Source: Polaromonas sp.
Lineage (GTDB): Bacteria; Pseudomonadota; Gammaproteobacteria; Burkholderiales; Burkholderiaceae_C
Assembly: GCA_030683705.1 (NCBI GenBank)
Contig: JAUXPP010000026.1
Coordinates: forward strand, 1 to 42,842
Length of the DNA: 42,842 bases
Direction of reading: 5' to 3'
In this document: piece after piece, positions 32,598 through 40,802 of the stretch
Layout of the letters: each line of letters begins with the position of its first letter
Position numbering within the stretch: position 1 is the stretch's first letter
Made by a program: the position numbers and the translations under genes
Notes under the pieces: model-generated
The model's database searches: none
What the model was told of the DNA's origin: nothing
What the model saw: only the letters and a program-made list of their open reading frames with translations

Positions 32598-33584
32598 TCA
32601 AGCCGCCTGCAGACGTCCTGCGTCGGCCGCCCGCGCCTGCAACAGGCCGGCCAGCCAGCGGTCTATCAGTGCCGGATCATTGATGGTCTTGAGCGACTGG
32701 TAGGCGGTCTCGGCTTCCGGGAAACGCCGGCGCAAAAAGTTGAGCCATTGCTTGAGCCGCCCCGGGCGCGAGCGGGCGTCCAGCCGGCTGCAGACCAGTT
32801 GCCAGAATTCGGCCAGCAGCGGCACCAGTTCCGGCCAGCCCATCGCAGGGCCGCCGGCCGTGCCCATGGATGCCTTGATCGCCCGCCCCAGGCCCGGGTC
32901 GGCCACCGCGCCGCGGCCAATCATCAACATGTCGCAACCCGAGGCCGCGCGGCAGCGGCGGGCATCGTCCACCGTCCAGATCTCGCCATTGGCCACCACC
33001 GGGATGGCGACGGCCGCGCGGATATCGGCGACACGTTCCCAGTAGGCGGGCGGCCGGTAGGCCTGGGCCTTGGTGCGCGCGTGCACCACCAGCTCGCCGG
33101 CGCCGCTGCCGGCGATCGCCTGGGCGCAGGCTATCGCCAGCGCATCGTCGTGGTAACCCAGCCGCATCTTGGCCGACACCGGCATGTGGGCCGGCACCGC
33201 GCGCCGCACCGCCGCCACGATGGCGGCAATCGTTTCGGGCTCCCTGAGCAGCGCCGCGCCGCCGCCGTGCCGGTTCACGACATTGGCGGGGCAGCCGAAG
33301 TTCAGGTCGATGCCGGCGGGCCCGAGCGCGGCCAGCCGGGCGGCGTTTTCAGCCATGCACACCGGGTCGGAGCCGAGCAGCTGCGCCCGCACCGGCACGC
33401 CGGCCAGCGTGCGCCCGCCGTGGTGCAATTCGGGCACGATGCGCGTGAAGACGCGTTCGGGCAGCAACTGGTCGGTGATGCGGATGAATTCCGAAACGCA
33501 GCGGTCCACGCCGCCGGCGCGCGTCAGGATGTCGCGCAGAACGAAGTCCAGAAGCCCCTCCATGGGCGCCAGCAGGATGGTCAT
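32598..33584 (-). CDS. dusC: tRNA-dihydrouridine(16) synthase
   Basis: A 328-residue Dus enzyme that reduces uridine in tRNA with FMN and NADPH. The N-terminus MTILLAPMEGLLDFVLRDIL and catalytic Cys98 (LNFGCPANVVN) plus SAKMRLGY, VVHARTKAQAY and the C-terminal helical domain with LKQWLNFLRRRFPEAE match the DusC (U16) subfamily rather than DusA or DusB. Confidence 0.93.
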   Translation of the reverse strand: MTILLAPMEGLLDFVLRDILTRAGGVDRCVSEFIRITDQLLPERVFTRIVPELHHGGRTLAGVPVRAQLLGSDPVCMAENAARLAALGPAGIDLNFGCPANVVNRHGGGAALLREPETIAAIVAAVRRAVPAHMPVSAKMRLGYHDDALAIACAQAIAGSGAGELVVHARTKAQAYRPPAYWERVADIRAAVAIPVVANGEIWTVDDARRCRAASGCDMLMIGRGAVADPGLGRAIKASMGTAGGPAMGWPELVPLLAEFWQLVCSRLDARSRPGRLKQWLNFLRRRFPEAETAYQSLKTINDPALIDRWLAGLLQARAADAGRLQAA

Positions 33585-33649
33585 GCGCCTATGCTACCTT
33601 GAGAATCAAACCGGACGCCGGCCCTTGCCGGACCTGCGTGGCAAGCTCC

Positions 33650-33680
33650 GCTTTTGATAGCAGGCCGGATTGCCCTTCCC
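33650..33680. repeat. dispersed intergenic repeat, copy 7 (partial)
   Basis: GCTTTTGATAGCAGGCCGG, only the left half of the repeat, directly beside the stress motif pair. Confidence 0.4.
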
Positions 33681-33737
33681 GTCCTACAGAGATGGCAGGG
33701 ACGTCTTACAGCGGCACACCGCCGCGGCGCATAGATT
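33681..33737 (+). promoter_or_regulatory. double GTCCTACAG/GTCTTACAG motif with promoter-like elements
   Basis: GTCCTACAG (33681-33689) and GTCTTACAG (33703-33711) lie 22 bases apart, two helical turns. GCGGCACA (33711-33718) and TAGATT (33732-33737) follow, then the small gene at 33762. The same GCGGCACA..TAGATT pair occurs before the secreted-peptide gene. Confidence 0.6.
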
Positions 33738-33761
33738 GGTGCTTTCATTGAAGGAGACACC

Positions 33762-33974
33762 ATGCCACGGCAAACCGCCCCCCGATTCGCTGATGCCCGA
33801 CGACCCGGCCTGCAAGGTGTACCCGCGCAGGACGGACAGCCGGTTGCGCAGCCCAAGGGCTGGCCGTTCGTCGAAGGTTCCCAAAACCACCTCGATGAAA
33901 CCTCGGCCCCCTGGCCCCGGCCCTCGCGCCTGACCTCCGGCAAACCCTGGGGCGGCAACAAGCCGGATCAGTAA
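33762..33974 (+). CDS. small hydrophilic Pro-rich protein of unknown function
   Basis: 70 residues, Pro/Arg/Gln-rich and hydrophilic, ending SGKPWGGNKPDQ; no domain recognised. GGAGA 5 bases before the ATG, and the stress-motif promoter just upstream, are the main reasons to accept it as a gene. It overlaps the end of the convergent DUF1993 gene by 7 bases. Confidence 0.55.
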   Translation: MPRQTAPRFADARRPGLQGVPAQDGQPVAQPKGWPFVEGSQNHLDETSAPWPRPSRLTSGKPWGGNKPDQ

Positions 33975-34477
33975 GTACCGATGTAGTCCTTCTTGCCCAC
34001 TTCCACGCCGTTGTGGCGCAGGATGGCATACGCCGTGGTGGTGTGGAAGAAAAAATGCGGCAGGCCGTAATTGAGCAGGTAGGACTGGCCGCTGAAGATC
34101 TTTTCCTTGGGGGTGCCGGCCTGCGTCACGATGCGGCGCTCTTCGCTGCCGTCAATCTGCGATGCCTCCAGGCTGCCGATGAAGGCCAGGGTTTTTTCAA
34201 TCCGCGCCTGCAGGTCGGCAAACGAGGCTTCGCTGTCCTCGTAAGCGGGCACCTCCACGCCGGCAATACGCGCCGACACACTCTTGGCGAAATCGCAGGC
34301 AATCTGCACCTGGCGCAGCAAGGGGAACATATCCGGGTAAAGGCGGGCCTGCAGCAGCGCCTCCGGCGCAATCTTTTTGGCCTCGGCGTGGGCTTCGGCT
34401 TTCGCCAGCACGGCGCTGAGCGCGCCCAGCATCTGCTTGAACACGGGAACGGAAATCGGGTACATCGACACAGTCAT
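33968..34477 (-). CDS. DUF1993 family protein
   Basis: About 169 residues, a four-helix DinB-like DUF1993 protein: MTVSMYPISVPVFKQMLGAL at the start, HFFFHTTTAYAILRHNGVEVGKKDYIG at the end. The His residues (HFFFH, RHNG) are family-conserved and might bind metal. AGGA lies 5 bases before the second Met codon (34477), favoured over 34483 by family N-termini. Confidence 0.88.
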   Translation of the reverse strand: MTVSMYPISVPVFKQMLGALSAVLAKAEAHAEAKKIAPEALLQARLYPDMFPLLRQVQIACDFAKSVSARIAGVEVPAYEDSEASFADLQARIEKTLAFIGSLEASQIDGSEERRIVTQAGTPKEKIFSGQSYLLNYGLPHFFFHTTTAYAILRHNGVEVGKKDYIGTY

Positions 34478-34514
34478 GGTCATCCTGGCAATTGAATAAA
34501 AAAGAAGGCGCCGC

Positions 34515-36620
34515 TCAGTGCGCCGGCGGCGCCGGTTCGCGGCACAGGGCGATCATCGCGCGGCACAGCGGGTCGCCGGGAAACTCGGCCTGGATTTCAG
34601 TATAGCGATGCAGGGCCGTCGCCGTGTCGCCCTGGCTGAAGGCCTCATACGCATGCCGGGTGAGCTGGCACAGGCGGATCTGCGCCGGCGTGGCTTCGAG
34701 CTCCGGGTCCCCGCCGCGGATGCCGACCAGCTCGTAAATTTCCATGTCCGAGCGCCGGCCCTTGACCGTCACCACGTTGATGGGCCGCAGCCACAGGTGC
34801 TCGCCGGCTTCCTTGAACACGGTCTGGCTGATGCAGACACGTGTGCCGTACTCCTTGTTGGCACCCTCCAGCCGCGCGGCCAGGTTCACGCCGTCGCCCA
34901 TCACGGTGTAACTCATGCGTTCGCTCGAGCCGATGTTGCCGACCAGCACCGAATCGCTGTGGATGCCGATGCGCACATTCAGCGGCCTGAGGCCCTCCTG
35001 CACCCACTGCCGGTTCAGCCCGTCCAGGGTTTTCTGCGCGCGCAGCGCGGCCACGCAGGCATGCCAGGCGTGCTCCTTGAGCAAGGCCGGCGCGCCCCAG
35101 AAAGCCATCACGCCGTCGCCGATGAACTTGTCGATGGTGCCCTGCTCCTGGTTCACCGCGCGGGTCACGGCCTCCAGGTAGGCCGAGACGCGGATCAGCA
35201 GTTCCTGGGCCGGGCTGGTCTCCGCCAGGGTTGAGAAGGCCTCGATGTCGGAAAAGAAAATCGTCAGGAAGCGGCTGCTGCCGCCCAGCGCCAGGCGCTG
35301 GTTCGAGTTCAGCAACTGCTGCACCAGGCCGCGCGGCACAAAGGCGGAAAACGCATGGACCGTGCTGTCCAGCGTGTCGACCGCACGTATCAGCGAGGCG
35401 ATCTCGGGGATGCCGGACTGGATGCGGCCGGCCGGCGCCGACACGAAGTTCTGCACCGCAATCACCTTGGCCTCGAGTTGCTCGATGGGCCGGGCGATCA
35501 GCTTGGACAGGAAATAAATCAGCAGGATCTGCAGCAGCACGGCGATGGCGCCGAACAGCAGCACCTTGCGGTTGTTTTCGGTCCACTTCTTCGAGAAGTC
35601 GGCCAGCGGCGCAATGATCATCACGCGCCAGGCCTTGCCCACCGTCGGCGGGAAACTGGCGAACATGGCCACATACTCCTGCCCGCTGCGCGCATCGACA
35701 AAGGTGAAACGCTCGCTGGCCTTGTCCGGCCGCGAGGCCACGGCCAGCGCCGGCAAGGGACTCGACAGGCGCGACAGGCTGTTCTGCAGCAGCTTGCCGC
35801 CCTCGCGCCGCACCGCCTGGGCCGGGTCGGCGTGCGCGATGATGCGGTCGTCGTCATCGACGATCAGGCTCAGCGAGTTGGCGCTGACCGGGCGCGTGGC
35901 CAGAAACTTCGACAGGCTGTCCAGCGTGATGTCGGCCGCCACCACACCGGCGAGCCTGCCGTCCGAGAAAAACGGCATGGCGATGGTGATGCCCGGCAGG
36001 CCGGTGGTCGCAAAAATATAGGGATCGGACACCGACAGCTGGCGCCCCGCCGCGACCGAGTCCTTGAACCAGGGGCGCACGCGCGGGTCATACACCGCCG
36101 GCGCTTCCGAACGGCCCGTGGCCTGGCCTGTCGCATCGAAGAACACATACCGGTCCATCGCCGCACCCGGGGCCTGGCGGTCCAGCCAGCGCGTCGCCAG
36201 CCGGGTGCCTTCTGGCGGCACGCGCTCCTGGATCTTGCCGCCCGGCGGAATCACCAGGCTCATGCGGAAGGAGCCGTCCTCGAAGGCCGCATACACACTG
36301 CTGATGTTGCTGCTGTGCGCCAGCATCTCGGTCATGTAGGCGGCCGAACGCTGCTGCCGGAAGAAGCCGGGCTCGGCCTCGCCCAGGCTGGCGGCGACCT
36401 TGACCAGCGACTTGATCGGGTCCAGCAACTCGCTGGAACTGGTGATGGTCTCGAAGCGCGCCTTGTCGATCAGCTGGTGCGCCGTGTCGCGCGCAATGCT
36501 GTTGTTGGTCGCGTAGTTGAACCAGACCGTCGCCACGAACAGCGGCAGCGACAGGATCAGGAACAGCGCCACAATGCTGGGCCGCAGGCGCAGCGACAAG
36601 CTGAAGGGCTTCTTCATCAC
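34515..36620 (-). CDS. membrane adenylate cyclase (class III) with periplasmic Cache sensor
   Basis: 701 residues. TM1 is at about 15-35; a dCache-type sensor follows at about 45-330, with the signature DPRVRPWFKDSVAAGRQLSVSDPYIF and ITIAMPFFSDGRLAGVVAADITLD. TM2 is at about 352-372, then a HAMP-like linker and a class III cyclase domain at about 445-620: FSDIEAFST and GDGVMAFWG carry the two metal Asp residues, KFIGDG the adenine-selecting Lys, and MGDGVNLAARLE the Asp and transition-state Arg. A C-terminal extension follows. It makes cAMP in response to a periplasmic ligand, probably a small organic acid or amino acid. Confidence 0.93.
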   Translation of the reverse strand: MMKKPFSLSLRLRPSIVALFLILSLPLFVATVWFNYATNNSIARDTAHQLIDKARFETITSSSELLDPIKSLVKVAASLGEAEPGFFRQQRSAAYMTEMLAHSSNISSVYAAFEDGSFRMSLVIPPGGKIQERVPPEGTRLATRWLDRQAPGAAMDRYVFFDATGQATGRSEAPAVYDPRVRPWFKDSVAAGRQLSVSDPYIFATTGLPGITIAMPFFSDGRLAGVVAADITLDSLSKFLATRPVSANSLSLIVDDDDRIIAHADPAQAVRREGGKLLQNSLSRLSSPLPALAVASRPDKASERFTFVDARSGQEYVAMFASFPPTVGKAWRVMIIAPLADFSKKWTENNRKVLLFGAIAVLLQILLIYFLSKLIARPIEQLEAKVIAVQNFVSAPAGRIQSGIPEIASLIRAVDTLDSTVHAFSAFVPRGLVQQLLNSNQRLALGGSSRFLTIFFSDIEAFSTLAETSPAQELLIRVSAYLEAVTRAVNQEQGTIDKFIGDGVMAFWGAPALLKEHAWHACVAALRAQKTLDGLNRQWVQEGLRPLNVRIGIHSDSVLVGNIGSSERMSYTVMGDGVNLAARLEGANKEYGTRVCISQTVFKEAGEHLWLRPINVVTVKGRRSDMEIYELVGIRGGDPELEATPAQIRLCQLTRHAYEAFSQGDTATALHRYTEIQAEFPGDPLCRAMIALCREPAPPAH

Positions 36621-36720
36621 GGACCTCTCCCCCGCGGCGCGCGCGTGTTTTTTATGCGGTGTGGCAAGCCTTTCCCGGCCCGCCGCCCGACCGCATTATG
36701 GCGCGGACCGGCGCGCCGGC

Positions 36721-37629
36721 TCAGGCGCGCTTGGGCAGCAGTTTCTTGACCAGCGTGACCGCCGCCAGCACCAGCGCGCCGGCGGCGATACCGACCACCG
36801 CATCGGCCAGCAAGGGCGTGACCGTACCCAGCACACTGCCGGCTCGCGCGGTGAGTGCCTCGATCGCATGGTGCAGAAAACCGAAACCGTGGGTCAGGAT
36901 GCCGCCGCCGACCAGGAACATGGCGGCGGTGCCGGCGATCGACAGGCCTTTCATGAGCCAGGGCGCGGTGGCCAGGATGGCCAGGCCCAGGCTGCGCAGG
37001 ACACCGGTCTTTTTGCTCAGGTAAAGCCCGCCGTCGTCGAGCTTGACGATGCCGGCCACCAGGCCGTAGACACCCACCGTCATCAGGATGGCAATGCCGC
37101 TGAGCACACTGAGCTGGGTGATGAAGGCGCTGTCCTGCACCGTGCCCAGCGTGATCGCAATGATCTCGGCCGACAGGATGAAGTCGGTGCGTACCGCGCC
37201 CTTGATCTTGTCTTTTTCGACCGCGACCAGGTCCACCTTGGGGTCGGCCAGGGCTTCCAGCAAGGCCTTTTCACGCGCCGCATCTTCCTCCTTGCTGTGC
37301 AGGAACTTGTGCGCGAGTTTTTCGAAACCTTCGTAGCAGAGAAAAGCGCCGCCTATCATCAACAGGGGCGTGACGGCCCAGGGCGCAAACGCGCTGATCG
37401 CCAGCGCCGCCGGCACCAGGATGGCCTTGTTGATCATCGAGCCCCTGGCGACCGCCCAGACCACCGGCAACTCGCGCTCGGCCTTGACGCCGGCCACCTG
37501 CTGCGCGTTGAGCGCGAGATCGTCGCCGAGCACACCGGCGCTTTTCTTGGCTGCGACCTTGGTCAGCAGGGCCACGTCGTCGAGCACGGTGGCGATATCG
37601 TCGAGCAGGGCAAAAAGGCTGCTGGCCAT
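36721..37629 (-). CDS. DUF808 family membrane protein
   Basis: 302 residues, the full length of DUF808 (E. coli YedI-like). The N-terminus MASSLFALLDDIATVLDDVALLTKVAAKKSAGVLGDDLALN is the family hallmark. About seven hydrophobic segments follow, including the last near ADAVVGIAAGALVLAAVTLV and a basic tail. Function unknown. The 91-base gap to the cyclase start has no visible feature. Confidence 0.92.
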   Translation of the reverse strand: MASSLFALLDDIATVLDDVALLTKVAAKKSAGVLGDDLALNAQQVAGVKAERELPVVWAVARGSMINKAILVPAALAISAFAPWAVTPLLMIGGAFLCYEGFEKLAHKFLHSKEEDAAREKALLEALADPKVDLVAVEKDKIKGAVRTDFILSAEIIAITLGTVQDSAFITQLSVLSGIAILMTVGVYGLVAGIVKLDDGGLYLSKKTGVLRSLGLAILATAPWLMKGLSIAGTAAMFLVGGGILTHGFGFLHHAIEALTARAGSVLGTVTPLLADAVVGIAAGALVLAAVTLVKKLLPKRA

Positions 37630-37715
37630 GGGGATTCCCGAAATGATGATCAGGCCATTGTCGCAGCAGGCGCGGGGTCTTTGCAGCGTTCGACGCGCGG
37701 GTACACAATGAAACA

Positions 37716-38135
37716 ATGCTCAAAACCGCACTGATCGCCTACGCCGCCGCCCTGGTCTTTTTCCTGGCGGCCGACATGTTCTGGCTGGGTCTGCTGATGC
37801 CCGACCAGTACCAGGCCTGGATAGGCCCGCTGATGCGCCAGCAGCCGCTGCTGCTGCCGGCGGTGGTGTTTTACCTGCTCTACCCTGCCGGACTGGTGGT
37901 GTTTGCCATCCGCCCGGCGCTGGAGCGGCCGGGCTGGGGACGCGCCGCGGCCCTGGGGGCGTTTTTCGGCCTGCTGGCCTACGGCACCTACGACCTCAGC
38001 AACCTGGCCACGCTGAAGAACTGGCCCGTGCAGCTCACGCTGGTCGACATGGTCTGGGGCGCAGCGCTGTCCTGCGGCAGCGCGCTGGCGGGTTACGCTG
38101 CCGCCCGCAGCTGGGGTTCCCCTCAGCCAGCTTGA
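37716..38135 (+). CDS. DUF2177 family membrane protein
   Basis: 139 residues with four membrane helices: FFLAADMFWLGLL, ALLGAFFGLLAYGTYDLSNLATLKNW and VDMVWGAALS are DUF2177 hallmarks. Function unknown. Divergent from the DUF808 gene (86 bases apart). Confidence 0.9.
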   Translation: MLKTALIAYAAALVFFLAADMFWLGLLMPDQYQAWIGPLMRQQPLLLPAVVFYLLYPAGLVVFAIRPALERPGWGRAAALGAFFGLLAYGTYDLSNLATLKNWPVQLTLVDMVWGAALSCGSALAGYAAARSWGSPQPA

Positions 38136-38207
38136 GCAGAACTTGCAATCCGCGATTTCGCAGCCACATCGATGGAACGCCTCCCGGCGTGACTCCGGAC
38201 TCCCTTC

Positions 38208-39335
38208 ATGCCCCTGTTTCTCTTTTCGCTGCTGTTGCACGCGTATCTCGCGCTGCGCCTGATTCCCGACCTGTCTGCCTGGCCCATCGCCCAGGGCGTG
38301 GCGGGACTGACCCTGCTGGCCTCCACCGTGATGATGCCGCTGGGCCTGACGGCGCGGCGTTTCAAGTCGCCGCTGCTGGCCGACCGTTTGGCCTGGACCG
38401 GCATGTTGTTCATGGGGCTGTTCTCCTCGCTGTTTGTGCTGACCCTGTTGCGCGACGCCGGTCTGCTGCTGGCCTGGGGCGGGATGGCGCTGGCACCCGG
38501 CGCCTTTTCGATGGACGCGGCAACAGCGGATTCGGCCGCTGCGGTCGCGCTGCTGGGACTGCTGATGACCTTTGTCGGCTTCTTCAACGCCAGGCGCACC
38601 GCGGCCGTGGTCCGCGTCGATGTGCCCATCGCCGGGCTGCCGGCCGAGCTGCACGGTTTTTCGATTGCCCAGATCAGCGATGTGCATGTGGGGCCCACCA
38701 TCAAGCGCGGCTACCTGCAGGCCATCGTGGATGTGGTCAACCGGCTGGAAGCCGACATGGTGGCGGTGACCGGCGACCTGGTGGACGGCACCGTGGCCGA
38801 TCTGGCGCCGCATGTGGCGCCGCTGTCCGGCCTGAAGTCGGTGCATGGCACTTATTTCGTCACCGGCAACCATGAATATTATTCGGGCGCGCACGCCTGG
38901 ATAGACGAGTTGAACCGCCTCGGTGTGCGGGTGCTGATGAATGAACATGTGGTACTCAGCCACGGCCTGGTGCTGGCCGGCGTGGCCGACTGGAGCGCCG
39001 GGCACTTCGACCGCAGCCATCGCAGCGATCCGCATGCCGCGCTGGCTGGCGCCCCCGCGGACGCGCCGGTGAAACTGCTGCTGGCGCACCAGCCGCGCAC
39101 TGCGGTGGCGGCGCACCAGGCCGGTTTCGACCTGCAGCTGTCCGGGCACACCCATGGCGGCCAGTTCTGGCCCTGGAATTTTTTTGTGCGTTTCCAGCAG
39201 CCCTTCACGGCCGGCCTGCACAGGCTGGAAAGCCTGTGGGTCTATACCAGCCGGGGAACGGGCTATTGGGGCCCGCCGAAACGTTTCGGCGCGCCTTCGG
39301 AAATCACCTATCTGCGGCTGTTGACCGCAGCCTGA
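38208..39335 (+). CDS. membrane-bound metallophosphoesterase (calcineurin-like)
   Basis: 375 residues: four N-terminal membrane helices (about 1-130), then a calcineurin-like phosphoesterase domain with all motifs: ISDVHVG, TGDLVDG, GNHEYY, LAHQP and SGHTHGGQFWP. It resembles YkuE/LpxH-like membrane phosphoesterases acting on lipid or nucleotide phosphates at the cytoplasmic or periplasmic face. It starts 72 bases after the DUF2177 gene and may be in one transcript with it. Confidence 0.92.
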   Translation: MPLFLFSLLLHAYLALRLIPDLSAWPIAQGVAGLTLLASTVMMPLGLTARRFKSPLLADRLAWTGMLFMGLFSSLFVLTLLRDAGLLLAWGGMALAPGAFSMDAATADSAAAVALLGLLMTFVGFFNARRTAAVVRVDVPIAGLPAELHGFSIAQISDVHVGPTIKRGYLQAIVDVVNRLEADMVAVTGDLVDGTVADLAPHVAPLSGLKSVHGTYFVTGNHEYYSGAHAWIDELNRLGVRVLMNEHVVLSHGLVLAGVADWSAGHFDRSHRSDPHAALAGAPADAPVKLLLAHQPRTAVAAHQAGFDLQLSGHTHGGQFWPWNFFVRFQQPFTAGLHRLESLWVYTSRGTGYWGPPKRFGAPSEITYLRLLTAA

Positions 39336-39344
39336 GGTTCTCGC

Positions 39345-39707
39345 TCAATAACGGCTGGCGGTCAGGCGGCCGACCATCCAGCCCACCAGCAGTGCAGCGC
39401 CCACGGCCTGCAGCGGATGGTCCTTGATGTAGGCCTTGGAATAGTCCACTGCCTGCAGCGGGGCGTCGGTGAAGCGGTGCGCCTGGTCGCTGACCTTGCC
39501 GGCAACGCTGGAAGCGCCGCTGGCGAGCTTGTCAACGGTGTTGTGGGCGGCGGCGGCGGCGCGGTCCACCGTGCTGTGGGCCGGCTGGGCCACCTTGTCG
39601 ATGGTGTCATGCAGCGAACTGCCGGCCTGGCTGACGCCGCGCTGGACCGCGTTGTCGGCAGCCGATGCGAGGCTGGCGCCTGAGGATGCGTAGGTTTTGT
39701 CGTCCAT
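39345..39707 (-). CDS. DUF883 family (ElaB/YqjD-like) membrane-anchored stress protein
   Basis: 120 residues: Ala/Ser/Asp-rich amphipathic repeats (VAQPAHSTVDRAAAAAHNTVDKLASG), then the DUF883 C-terminus YIKDHPLQAVGAALLVGWMVGRLTASRY with one membrane helix. ElaB and YqjD of E. coli bind ribosomes at the membrane in stationary phase. GAAGGAA precedes the ATG at 39707. The TGTCCTACAG motif lies 125 bases upstream in the gene direction. Confidence 0.88.
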   Translation of the reverse strand: MDDKTYASSGASLASAADNAVQRGVSQAGSSLHDTIDKVAQPAHSTVDRAAAAAHNTVDKLASGASSVAGKVSDQAHRFTDAPLQAVDYSKAYIKDHPLQAVGAALLVGWMVGRLTASRY

Positions 39708-39831
39708 GGTGTTTCCTTCAAAAGTGGTGAGTGCAGGGTGCCCGCCGGGACGGCTGAAAGCCGGGTGGCGGGCGCACAAGCCACTGTGTAACAAGCGCCT
39801 GACCATCCCTGTGCGCAAGGGGATGGCGCGC

Positions 39832-39841
39832 CTGTAGGACA
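39832..39841 (-). promoter_or_regulatory. TGTCCTACAG motif upstream of the DUF883 gene
   Basis: Minus-strand TGTCCTACAGGCGC is 14 bases identical to the copy before the secreted-peptide gene. A TACACA -10-like element lies 50 bases downstream of GTCC. Confidence 0.55.
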
Positions 39842-39851
39842 AGGCAGCCAG

Positions 39852-40409
39852 TCAGTCGAACAGGCCGGGGGTGCCGCGCATCGCGCCCTCGATGATCAGC
39901 AGGCGCAGCTTGGTGCGTATGCCGCCGCTGGCGGAAAAGCCGCCCGGCTTGTCGCCGGCGGCCAGCACCCGGTGGCAGGGCACCACCGGCGCAAACGGGT
40001 TGCGCCCCAGCGCCTGGCCGACCGCACGCGCAGCACCGGGCTCTCCCAGCCGCGCCGCGACCTCGCCATAGGTCAGGGTCTGGCCCGGCGGGATGGCGCG
40101 CGCCACCGCGTAGACCCGCTGGTGGAAGTCCGGCACGCCGCGCATGTCCAGCGCCAGCCCATCGACCTCATTCGGCTCGCCGCGCAACATGGCGCTGATG
40201 TGGCGGACCGCCGCCTGCACCGCCTGATCCGGCAAGGCTTCGCAGGCCCCGGCAAAACGCTGCTGCATGCGGGCACGTGTCTGCGCGGCGTCCGCCTCGG
40301 GCAGTTGCAGCCCGCAGATACCCGCCTCGCCCCAGGCGATGCCGCAGGCACCCACGGCGGTGTCGAACAGCGCAAAAAACCGGGTCGGGGGAGTGGAAAC
40401 ACGCATCAT
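39852..40409 (-). CDS. ogt: methylated-DNA-[protein]-cysteine S-methyltransferase
   Basis: 185 residues. The suicide site PVVPCHRVLA has Cys145; the helix-turn-helix LTYGEVAARLGEPGAARAVGQALGRNP and the C-terminal GGFSASGGIRTKLRLLIIEGA complete the Ogt/AGT fold. It transfers alkyl groups from O6-alkylguanine to itself. The first of two Met codons at 40409 is used; the longer frame upstream is not homologous. Confidence 0.95.
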   Translation of the reverse strand: MMRVSTPPTRFFALFDTAVGACGIAWGEAGICGLQLPEADAAQTRARMQQRFAGACEALPDQAVQAAVRHISAMLRGEPNEVDGLALDMRGVPDFHQRVYAVARAIPPGQTLTYGEVAARLGEPGAARAVGQALGRNPFAPVVPCHRVLAAGDKPGGFSASGGIRTKLRLLIIEGAMRGTPGLFD

Positions 40410-40448
40410 GGCCCTGATCCTAAAGCAGGCCGGAACCGGCTCGCACAT

Positions 40449-40497
40449 GCTATCGAATCCATAGCTGCCCACGCTTTCCTGGCGGGCGCTGGTGGCA
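40449..40497. repeat. dispersed intergenic repeat, copy 8
   Basis: TGCTATCGAATCCATAGCTG continues CCCACGCTTTCCTGGCGGGCGC, between ogt and the small acidic gene. It shows the TGCTAT..ATAGC arms clearly. Confidence 0.6.
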
Positions 40498-40608
40498 TAA
40501 AACACTGTACAAACAACTGTCAGTGGGCACCGACAGCAACTGGCATGGTTTTCCTAGGGCGGCCAGCCGACGCAGCGCGCAAGATGGGTGTCCAACTGGA
40601 GCATCACC

Positions 40609-40767
40609 ATGACCTCATTTTCCGCACGCACCCCTGCCGGACGCCCGCGCGAAGTCAACACGGAGGAAACCGGCCTCGGCGAAGACACCGAGGACCTGCC
40701 GCTGTCCCCGGACGAAGACATGTCGGTGATTCCCGACGAGGAACGCGTGCTGGACGTGCCGTCCTGA
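40609..40767 (+). CDS. small acidic protein (52 residues), unrecognised
   Basis: Reads MTSFSARTPAGRPREVNTEE, then DLPLSPDEDMSVIPDEERVLDVPS: a basic start and a strongly acidic, Pro-containing tail without Cys or membrane segment. TGGAG lies 6 bases before the ATG and the stop is followed by a strong palindrome acting as a likely terminator. It is likely an intrinsically disordered peptide. Confidence 0.65.
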   Translation: MTSFSARTPAGRPREVNTEETGLGEDTEDLPLSPDEDMSVIPDEERVLDVPS

Positions 40768-40780
40768 ACCAGCGCCGGAT

Positions 40781-40802
40781 TAGGGCCTGTTAACAGGCCC
40801 TA
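40781..40802. terminator. 22-base perfect palindrome, probable bidirectional terminator
   Basis: Arms TAGGGCCTGTT/AACAGGCCCTA form an uninterrupted palindrome (a GGGCCTG stem closed by TTAA as hairpin). It separates the convergent acidic-protein and GNAT genes and contains the GNAT stop codon (40800-40802). There is no long T-run on either side, so Rho-independent termination is only probable. Confidence 0.6.
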
